Source: an uncultured Alcaligenaceae bacterium (GTDB lineage: Bacteria; Pseudomonadota; Gammaproteobacteria; Burkholderiales; Burkholderiaceae_B). From it: 5,161 bases of DNA. The stretch spans positions 1 to 5,161 of the forward strand of contig CALCPT010000471.1 in the NCBI GenBank assembly GCA_937897265.1. The letters run 5' to 3'. Each line of letters starts with the position of its first letter. Within the stretch, counting starts at the first letter, position 1. A program made the position numbers and the translations under genes. Shown here piece after piece: positions 1-5,161 of this stretch. The notes under the pieces are model-generated. The model saw only the letters and a list, made by a program, of their open reading frames with translations, had not been told where the DNA came from and made no database searches.

Positions 1-1
1 A

Positions 2-670
2 GACGTTTTGTTGAACTCGCCCTACAAGCAGCTACCCATCTCAACGATCAAACATGGCATTGATACCCAATATTTTTCGCCGGCCAGTCAGACTGAGAAG
101 CTGCGGCTGAGAGCTCAGTTTTTTGAAGCAGCCACGCAGAATAAGATTATTTTAGGAAGTGCTAGCGGAACAAACGAGTCAAAAGGTTGGCTAGATTTGG
201 TGCGGGCACTGTCACTGCTCGAGCCGGAGCAGCGCAAACGTTTTCATATTGCAGTCATTGGCGAACACCCTGACGAACTACTGCGCGCTCAGGCTACCTC
301 ATATGGCGTATGCGCTCACTTGAGTTTTCTGGGTGTGATTGATGACGTCCGTACTGTGTTGGCAGCGTGCGATGTGGGCTTTGTATTGTCGTATCACGAG
401 GCGTTGTCGTTTGCCTGTCGCGAGAAGATGGCAATGGGGTTGCCGGTCTTGATCACGCGCGTCGGCGGGCTACCAGAAAACGTTTTCGATGAGCGCGAGG
501 GCTGGATTGTTCCGGCGCGTAGTCCCGAGTCGATCAAAGACGTTTTGTTAAATATCCTGTCTAACCCTGCTCGGCTGGATGTGATGGGGGCGCAAGCGCG
601 CGTGCGTGCTGAGCAAGATTTCAATTTGAATGATTTTATTCGTTCAACCATGGCGGTTTATCAGTCGTAA
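2..670 (+). CDS. Glycosyltransferase family 4 (GT-B, retaining), C-terminal part, cut by left edge
   Basis: The reading frame is open from the first bases, so the true start lies outside the window and about 222 residues are visible. Counting from the TTG codon at position 8, the motif H-G-I-D-T (residues 17-21) is the usual strand and loop before the C-terminal Rossmann domain of GT4 enzymes, and S-K-G-W (58-61) matches their phosphate-contacting K-G segment. Glu131 and Glu139 form the EX7E donor-sugar motif, followed by M-A-M-G-L-P-V-L and V-G-G-L-P-E (141-157), typical of nucleotide-sugar binding. The family transfers a sugar from an activated donor to a growing glycan, often lipopolysaccharide or exopolysaccharide. 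Donor and acceptor cannot be read from this half. There is no membrane segment, so it is probably a cytoplasmic or inner-membrane-peripheral enzyme. The stop is followed by about 87 bases before the acylase, with no strong terminator. Confidence 0.9.
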   Translation, partial: DVLLNSPYKQLPISTIKHGIDTQYFSPASQTEKLRLRAQFFEAATQNKIILGSASGTNESKGWLDLVRALSLLEPEQRKRFHIAVIGEHPDELLRAQATSYGVCAHLSFLGVIDDVRTVLAACDVGFVLSYHEALSFACREKMAMGLPVLITRVGGLPENVFDEREGWIVPARSPESIKDVLLNILSNPARLDVMGAQARVRAEQDFNLNDFIRSTMAVYQS

Positions 671-757
671 CCGCTTTCTTCGGCGTAAAGTAGGCAGATC
701 GGCTATTTCTCCTGCTTGCCCTTTAGTTTGTGGCCTCAATCACGGCACACTCCTGAC

Positions 758-3181
758 ATGATGACATCTTCAAACACCACCCATCAGGTGCAAGGCCTGT
801 CGGCACCCATTTCGATCACAATCGATCAGTGGGGTATCCCTCATATTCAAGCGCAAACGATTGACGACGCTTTTTTTGGGCAGGGCTATTGCGCTGCGTT
901 ATTGCGTCTGTGGCAACTTGATTTAAACCATCGACGTCAAACAGGGACGCTAGCTGAGGTGTTTGGTGCGGCGTTTGTACCCTTTGATCATGTGGCGCGC
1001 CTGCTCGCGTTTCGTGGGCCAATTGCTCAAGAATGGAAAAAACTCGACCCGCGCGTTGAGGGTATTGCTGCGGCCTTTGTCGCAGGGATCAATGCGCGGC
1101 GGGATCAAGTGCTTGAGGATAGCGAGTTATTGCCGATTGAATTTAAAACTCTGGGGATGCTGCCCGCACGTTGGAAGAAAGAGGATTTGTTGCGGGCCCG
1201 CGTTGCGGCGTCGCCTAACATCCAGGGTGAGGTGCGCCGTGCGGTATTAGCCAGTCGCGGCCAGTTGTCGGCTGATGCCTTGGCACACCCGCTCGAGCCC
1301 GCCTGGCCGCTCAAGATCTCCGAAGGCTTTGATCCAGCCTCGGTCACGCGTGCAGATCTGGCGCTCTTGAACTATCGAGTCGCGCCACTGCCGTTCGATA
1401 AGATCAAACACGTTGCACATTTAGACCCGAGCGTACTCGCTGAAATCTTTCAACCAGATATTGATTCACGTAACGGCAGTAATGCCTGGGTGATTGCGCC
1501 TGCGCTAACGGCGACAGGCCGCCCGGTGCTAGCCAATGATCCTCATCTTGCTTTCAGTATCCCAAGCCCGCGAATGGTCTCTCATTTGATGGCGCCGGGC
1601 TTGAATGTGATTGGGGCAGGGCCCGTCTGGCGGCCGGGGGTACAGTTTGGTCACAACGAACGTATCGCGTTTGGCCGTACTGATTTTCAAATTGATCAAG
1701 AAGATCTGTACGTACTTGAGGTCTCGGCAGATGGTTCGCAGTACCGTGGCCACAATTCAGCTGAACCGATTGAGCGCGTGAGCGAAGAGATCAAGGTGCG
1801 TGGGCAAGCGTCTGTGAACGTAACGCTTGCCTTTACAGCTTTGGGGCCGATTGTGTCTGAAAGCCCTAGCACTGCCACCAACTCGTCCAATACCGTTGAC
1901 TCAAACACCGTCGTCACCCAACCTGCGACTCGTACCCATCGCGCGGTGGTGTTGCGCGCCGCATGGCTACAGCCTGGCGCTTCGGCTCACCTTGAGTATG
2001 TGCCTAAGGTGTTTGCCCGAAATTGGGATGAGTTTCGTGCGGCGATTCGCTACGCCGTGTGGGGCACAAATTATATGTATGCCGACGTTGACGGCAACAT
2101 CGGTTGGCAGTCGGCCGGGCGCGTACCCGTACGTCGTCATCACGACGGCTTGTTACCTGTCCCTGCTGCGGGTGATTATCCGTGGGACGGTATTTTGCCC
2201 CTCGACCAGATGCCAGGTGAATTTAATCCAACGCGTGGCTGGATCGCTAGCGCGAATCAAATGCCGTTTCCAGCTGACTGGCCTGTAGCAGAACGTCGCA
2301 TCAGTTTTGAATGGACAGCCAACGACCGTCATAGGCGTATCGTGCAGTGCTTGTCATCGATGACTGCAAAACATACGCAAAACGATAGTTGGGCGTTGCA
2401 GCAAGATGTGTACTCAAGTCGTGCGCGTATTTTGATTGATTTATTACACGCCGCGCAAAGTGCTAGCCCCGATCCATTGAACGCTTCAGTGCAATGGAGT
2501 TTTTTGCGTTGGGATTGCGAAATTTCTGCCGAGTCGCGTGAGGCCGCACTATACGAGTACTGGTGGGGGCTGTTGCAGCGCGAGTTAAGGCCGCTTTTGG
2601 TACCACCCTCTGTGTCGGATGTCATCACCGCAGTTCATCCGCATGTCACGCTCGCCGCCTTACAACAGCCAGACGCACGTTTTGGCGCAAACCCCACGCG
2701 TGCGCGCGATCGCCTGTTGCTCGATTGTTTACTCAGGGCGCATCGGCATCTCAGCAAACTCGCCGTTGAAAAGGGCTGGGCATCGCCAGGCCATGAGTTG
2801 CCGACTTGGGGGCAACTGCATGACGTTCATTTGCAGCATCCGCTGGCAGCGAAGTTGCCCGCAGACTTGGCGGCGATTGCGACAGTGAAAGGGCATGGTT
2901 CGGCAGGTGATGGATCAACGGTGTATGCGCGTTGGTGGCCAACAATCGAAAACATGAACGTGACGGGCGGTTCAAGTTTCAGGGCTGTTGTAGACGTCGG
3001 CAATTGGCCCACCGGCATCGCGTCGTTGGGGCCGGGCCAAGGGGGCTCTCCGGGCGACCGTCACTATCGCGACTTGTATGACTCATGGTTAAACAACGTA
3101 CCTGTGCCGCTCGCGTTTGACCAACAACATGTTGAACGGGTAGCGGAAACTGTCTTTCAGCTTGTGCCGCTTATTCGTTAA
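758..3181 (+). CDS. Penicillin acylase family protein (peptidase S45, Ntn-hydrolase), no signal peptide
   Basis: About 807 residues from ATG 758, near the usual acylase length. Family members fold as a precursor that cuts itself into alpha and beta chains and hydrolyse amide bonds in the periplasm or cytoplasm. The N-terminal motif W-G-I-P-H-I (25-30) and R-L-W-Q-L-D-L with nearby H-R-R belong to the alpha chain. Autoprocessing is expected between Gly240 and Ser241 (codon 1478-1480), inside N-G-S-N-A-W; Ser241 becomes the N-terminal nucleophile. Counting from it, His is at beta23, Asp at beta69, and Asp at beta73 and beta76, the positions of two calcium ligands in E. coli penicillin G acylase as I recall it. 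Asn500 in S-A-N-Q is the probable oxyanion Asn. The C-terminal blocks H-G-S-A-G-D-G, F-R-A-V-V-D and G-Q-G-G-S-P with H-Y fit the family. The beta chain is about 567 residues. The frame opens after a stop at 686, with alternative starts TTG 716 and ATG 761; none has a good ribosome site. The substrate is unknown: beta-lactam, N-acyl-homoserine lactone or another amide. Confidence 0.9.
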   Translation: MMTSSNTTHQVQGLSAPISITIDQWGIPHIQAQTIDDAFFGQGYCAALLRLWQLDLNHRRQTGTLAEVFGAAFVPFDHVARLLAFRGPIAQEWKKLDPRVEGIAAAFVAGINARRDQVLEDSELLPIEFKTLGMLPARWKKEDLLRARVAASPNIQGEVRRAVLASRGQLSADALAHPLEPAWPLKISEGFDPASVTRADLALLNYRVAPLPFDKIKHVAHLDPSVLAEIFQPDIDSRNGSNAWVIAPALTATGRPVLANDPHLAFSIPSPRMVSHLMAPGLNVIGAGPVWRPGVQFGHNERIAFGRTDFQIDQEDLYVLEVSADGSQYRGHNSAEPIERVSEEIKVRGQASVNVTLAFTALGPIVSESPSTATNSSNTVDSNTVVTQPATRTHRAVVLRAAWLQPGASAHLEYVPKVFARNWDEFRAAIRYAVWGTNYMYADVDGNIGWQSAGRVPVRRHHDGLLPVPAAGDYPWDGILPLDQMPGEFNPTRGWIASANQMPFPADWPVAERRISFEWTANDRHRRIVQCLSSMTAKHTQNDSWALQQDVYSSRARILIDLLHAAQSASPDPLNASVQWSFLRWDCEISAESREAALYEYWWGLLQRELRPLLVPPSVSDVITAVHPHVTLAALQQPDARFGANPTRARDRLLLDCLLRAHRHLSKLAVEKGWASPGHELPTWGQLHDVHLQHPLAAKLPADLAAIATVKGHGSAGDGSTVYARWWPTIENMNVTGGSSFRAVVDVGNWPTGIASLGPGQGGSPGDRHYRDLYDSWLNNVPVPLAFDQQHVERVAETVFQLVPLIR
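1856..1936 (+). repeat. Ser/Thr/Asn-rich insertion in the acylase with a duplicated SNTV unit
   Basis: Residues 367-393 of the acylase (from ATG 758) are a low-complexity stretch of Ser, Thr, Asn, Pro and Val between the conserved-looking segments G-P-I-V-S-E and V-V-L-R-A-A-W. Within it, bases 1886-1900 and 1901-1915 encode S-N-T-V-D and then S-N-T-V-V. The two 15-base units differ at several third-codon positions, so this is an old duplication or a protein-level resemblance, not a recent slippage. The stretch is probably a surface loop of the beta chain, away from the catalytic residues. Confidence 0.6.
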
Positions 3182-3259
3182 CGGTTAAATGTGGCATTCC
3201 CATCGGCTGCTGTCCGGCGTGCCGCAGAGTCTGTTTAAATAGCTGCCAGCCTAAACTCT

Positions 3260-3265
3260 TACAAT
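3260..3265 (+). promoter_or_regulatory. Possible -10 box (TACAAT) upstream of the solute-binding protein gene
   Basis: TACAAT differs from the TATAAT consensus at one base and lies 26 bases before the ATG at 3292. No good -35 hexamer is present at 16-18 bases upstream, where the sequence is AT-rich (around TTTAAATAG). Transcription would begin in an A-rich leader that holds a 4-bp TCGC/GCGA stem around six A residues (3265-3278). The ribosome site is also weak: only GAG at 3277-3279, 12 bases before the start. This is a weak prediction; read-through from the acylase gene is equally possible. Confidence 0.25.
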
Positions 3266-3291
3266 CGCAAAAAAGCGAGTGCAAAAATAAA

Positions 3292-4272
3292 ATGAAAAAA
3301 AGACAAATTTTGGCCCTATTCCTTGCCGCGGCATTGTCCTCCTTTGCGCTGGCGGCCGACCCGAGTACTGCCTATCCCACCAAGTCAGTGCGCGTGGTCG
3401 TAGGTTATCCCCCCGGTGGCGCGGGGGATATTTTTGGTCGCTTGGTCGCAAACTATCTTTCGCAAAACCTGGGCCAGCAGTTTGTGGTTGAGAATCGTCC
3501 GGGTGCGGCGGGGACAATCGCTGCGGCACAGGTCGCCCGCTTGCCCGCCGATGGGTATACCTTGTATTTGGCCTCGGCAGGCGATTTCACGACAGCAAGA
3601 AGCTCGTTTGGTGACCGTTTGCCCTACAGTCCTGAACGAGATTTCACCCACATCACGCTGTTGGTAAAAGTGCCACTGGTGCTGGTGGCTCATCCCTCTG
3701 TTCCTGCGGCAAACGTGCAAGAATTTATTGCCTACGCAAAGACGATGCCGCGACAACTCAATTACGCGTCGTTTGGTAACGGTTCAACCTCGCATCTCGC
3801 TGGCGAGGCGTTTAACTTGGCCAGCGGCGTCGAGATGGCGCACGTGGCCTATAAGGGCGGTAGTCCCGCGGTGACAGATTTACTCGCCGGGCGCGTGCAG
3901 GTCATGTTTGATACGGTGCTCAGTGGTTCGCGATTTATCAAATCAGGGCAATTAAAAAGTTTTGGTGTGACCACTTTAAAAAGGGTACCGTTGATTTCTG
4001 ACACGCCTACGCTGGCCGAGAGTGGCCTGTCTGGCTTTGAAATTGCGACATGGCTTGGGATCGTGGCGCCTGCCGGATTGCCGACAGCGGTGACTCAAGC
4101 GCTCGCCCAAAAGCTTGATGCCTTCACTAAAGATCCCGACATTCAAAAGCAACTGGATGCGCTTGGACTCTTGGTCGATGGTTCAGGCCCCGCGGCGTTT
4201 AGTACCTTCATTGTTGAAGAGTCAGCGCGAATGGACAAGCTGATTAAAACGGCAGGGATTCGTTTCGATTAA
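3292..4272 (+). CDS. Bug/TctC family periplasmic solute-binding protein (tripartite tricarboxylate transporter receptor)
   Basis: The 326-residue length is typical of the family. The N-terminus is a standard Sec signal peptide: M-K-K-R, a hydrophobic core of about 15 residues, and A-L-A at 19-21, giving probable cleavage after residue 21 and a periplasmic mature protein starting A-D-P. Bug hallmarks follow: Y-P-P-G-G-A-G-D (39-46) in the first ligand-binding loop, V-E-N-R-P-G-A-A-G (66-74), A-D-G-Y-T (86-90), H-P-S-V (134-137), and V-A-Y-K-G-G-S-P-A (185-193) with L-L-A-G-R-V-Q (197-203). Family members bind small organic molecules, often carboxylates or amides, and may deliver them to a TctAB-type permease or signal to a sensor kinase. 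The ligand cannot be predicted here. No tctA or tctB membrane gene is in the window, so it looks like one of the many orphan receptors. It starts 110 bases after the acylase stop, on the same strand. Confidence 0.95.
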   Translation: MKKRQILALFLAAALSSFALAADPSTAYPTKSVRVVVGYPPGGAGDIFGRLVANYLSQNLGQQFVVENRPGAAGTIAAAQVARLPADGYTLYLASAGDFTTARSSFGDRLPYSPERDFTHITLLVKVPLVLVAHPSVPAANVQEFIAYAKTMPRQLNYASFGNGSTSHLAGEAFNLASGVEMAHVAYKGGSPAVTDLLAGRVQVMFDTVLSGSRFIKSGQLKSFGVTTLKRVPLISDTPTLAESGLSGFEIATWLGIVAPAGLPTAVTQALAQKLDAFTKDPDIQKQLDALGLLVDGSGPAAFSTFIVEESARMDKLIKTAGIRFD

Positions 4273-4293
4273 CAGCACAGTCACTGAGGGGGG

Positions 4294-4315
4294 TTGGCTG
4301 CTCTTGAGCAGCCAA
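4294..4315. terminator. Perfect inverted repeat at the convergent junction, probable (bidirectional) terminator
   Basis: TTGGCTGCTC is followed by TT and then its exact reverse complement, GAGCAGCCAA, giving a stem of 9-10 base pairs, most easily closed by a CTTG tetraloop. It sits 21 bases after the stop of the solute-binding protein gene and about 30 bases past the stop of ahpF on the other strand, the expected place for a shared terminator. The T-tract is poor: only GTCTT follows on the + strand, and a run of C on the - strand. A second, weaker stem (TTCAAC at 4319-4324 with GTTGAA at 4339-4344) and a possible outer pairing (CTGAGG at 4284-4289 with CCTCAG at 4346-4351) could extend the structure. 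Confidence 0.55.
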
Positions 4316-4347
4316 GTCTTCAACGAGTTTCTAAGATAGTTGAAACC

Positions 4348-5161
4348 TCAGGCAGCAAGCGCTTTCATCGGTGCAGCGATCGGTGAGCGAATCAGGTAAT
4401 CAAAGGCAGAGAGCGACGCCTTTGAACCTTCGCCCATCGCAATGATGATTTGCTTGTAGGGTACGGTGGTGCAATCACCCGCCGCAAAGACGCCTGGCAT
4501 CGAAGTTTCGCCCTTTGCGTCAACGATCACTTCGCCATGCTTTGACAGCTCAAGCGTACCTTTAAGCCAATCTGTGTTGGGCAGTAAGCCAATTTGTACA
4601 AAGATACCTTCGAGCTCAACAGTGTGCAGCTCGTTGGTGACGCGATCTTGATAGCGTAAGCTGTTGACTTTTGTCCCGTCGCCCAAAACCTCTTTGGTCA
4701 AGGCACTTTTGATCACCGTCACGTTGGGCAGGCTCGCAAGCTTGTTTTGCAAGACAGCATCTGCACGCAGTTTGCTGTCAAATTCAAGCAGCGTGACATG
4801 GCTCACGATGCCGGCTAAGTCAATCGCGGCTTCAACGCCCGAGTTACCGCCACCAATCACGGCAACGCGCTTGCCTTTAAACAACGGGCCGTCGCAGTGA
4901 GGGCAGTAGGCAACGCCTTTGTTGCGATATTCTTGCTCGCCAGGTACGTTCATTTCTCTCCAGCGCGCACCGGTGCTCACAATCACCGCCTTGCTTTTCA
5001 GAATCGCTCCGTTCGCGAGCTCAACTTCTAGCCCATTTGCGCCCTGACGCAAGGCTGTAGCGCGCTGCAAATTCATGATGTCGACTTCGTAAGCCTTGAC
5101 GTGCTGCTCAAGCGCTTGCACTAACTTTGGCCCTTCGGTCTCTTTAACAGAGATGAAGTTC
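4348..5161 (-). CDS. ahpF: Alkyl hydroperoxide reductase subunit F, C-terminal half, cut by right edge
   Basis: AhpF is the cytoplasmic FAD-dependent disulfide reductase that passes electrons from NADH to the peroxidase AhpC, so that organic peroxides and hydrogen peroxide are reduced. About 270 residues are visible; the frame stays open to the right edge (reading [10 protein letters not shown]), so the GTG near 5121 is internal and not a start. In window numbering, the redox-active C-P-H-C is at residues 86-89 (bases 4894-4905), the NAD(P)H-binding G-G-G-N-S-G at 103-108, and the FAD-binding A-A-G-D-C-T-T at 226-232. The stretches [10 protein letters not shown] and [11 protein letters not shown] closely match E. 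coli AhpF, which separates it from plain thioredoxin reductase. From the position of CPHC in E. coli AhpF (about 345 of 521), roughly the first 260 residues, including the N-terminal thioredoxin-like domain, lie outside. No start or OxyR site can be seen. Confidence 0.96.
   Translation of the reverse strand, partial: NFISVKETEGPKLVQALEQHVKAYEVDIMNLQRATALRQGANGLEVELANGAILKSKAVIVSTGARWREMNVPGEQEYRNKGVAYCPHCDGPLFKGKRVAVIGGGNSGVEAAIDLAGIVSHVTLLEFDSKLRADAVLQNKLASLPNVTVIKSALTKEVLGDGTKVNSLRYQDRVTNELHTVELEGIFVQIGLLPNTDWLKGTLELSKHGEVIVDAKGETSMPGVFAAGDCTTVPYKQIIIAMGEGSKASLSAFDYLIRSPIAAPMKALAA

Noticed and set aside
1..549. The 12-mer AGACGTTTTGTT occurs at 1-12 and again at 538-549, both in the glycosyltransferase frame (D-V-L-L-N).
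   Set aside because: It is short, lies within coding sequence and encodes a common helix-type run; the flanks do not match. Chance is the simplest explanation.
1827..2288. A 153-codon open frame on + inside the acylase gene.
   Set aside because: It is an alternative frame of a strongly supported gene, with a Cys/Arg/Pro-rich product typical of out-of-frame translation.
2329..2628. A 99-codon open frame on the - strand inside the acylase gene.
   Set aside because: It is antisense to conserved acylase coding sequence and has no start signal or recognisable domain.
3215..3224. CGGC-GT-GCCG palindrome after the acylase stop, considered as a terminator.
   Set aside because: The two-base loop is too tight, the stem is short and no T-tract follows.
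3385..3756. A 123-codon open frame on the - strand inside the solute-binding protein gene.
   Set aside because: It is antisense to a clearly real gene, its product resembles no family I know, and its composition is that of a shadow frame.
5119..5121. GTG as a possible start of a shorter reductase on the - strand.
   Set aside because: The frame continues to the window edge with AhpF-like sequence (E-T-E-G-P-K-L), so the codon is internal.

Overview
The window reads as an ordinary chromosomal segment of a betaproteobacterium, most likely Burkholderiales and close to the Alcaligenaceae. This rests on a Bug/TctC-type periplasmic solute-binding protein (a family greatly expanded in Bordetella, Achromobacter, Cupriavidus and relatives), a mid-range GC content judged by eye, and proteobacterial-type AhpF. 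The taxon is an inference, not a measurement.

Layout from left to right: (1) the C-terminal part of a GT-B retaining glycosyltransferase of family GT4, on +, cut by the left edge. (2) A complete penicillin-acylase-family (peptidase S45, Ntn-hydrolase) gene on +, with the autoprocessing Gly-Ser junction, an active-site histidine at beta-chain position 23, two calcium-type aspartates and a Ser/Thr/Asn-rich insertion; it has no visible signal peptide. (3) A complete Bug/TctC periplasmic solute receptor on +, with a clear signal peptide. (4) A 75-base convergent junction holding a perfect 10+10 base inverted repeat, probably a terminator. (5) The C-terminal half of ahpF on -, cut by the right edge, with its CPHC redox centre intact.

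The three + strand genes could be co-transcribed, because gaps of about 87 and 110 bases contain no convincing terminator. Nothing shows a shared pathway, however. The acylase and the solute receptor could in principle deal with the same amide- or carboxylate-type compound, but this is speculation from adjacency. AhpF is the NAD(P)H-dependent flavoprotein that re-reduces the peroxidase AhpC; ahpC would be expected beyond the right edge or elsewhere.

I found no RNA gene, mobile element, CRISPR array or clearly new multi-gene system. The most interesting item is the acylase: its active-site signature resembles cephalosporin/acyl-homoserine-lactone acylases more than penicillin G acylase, and it appears to be cytoplasmic.
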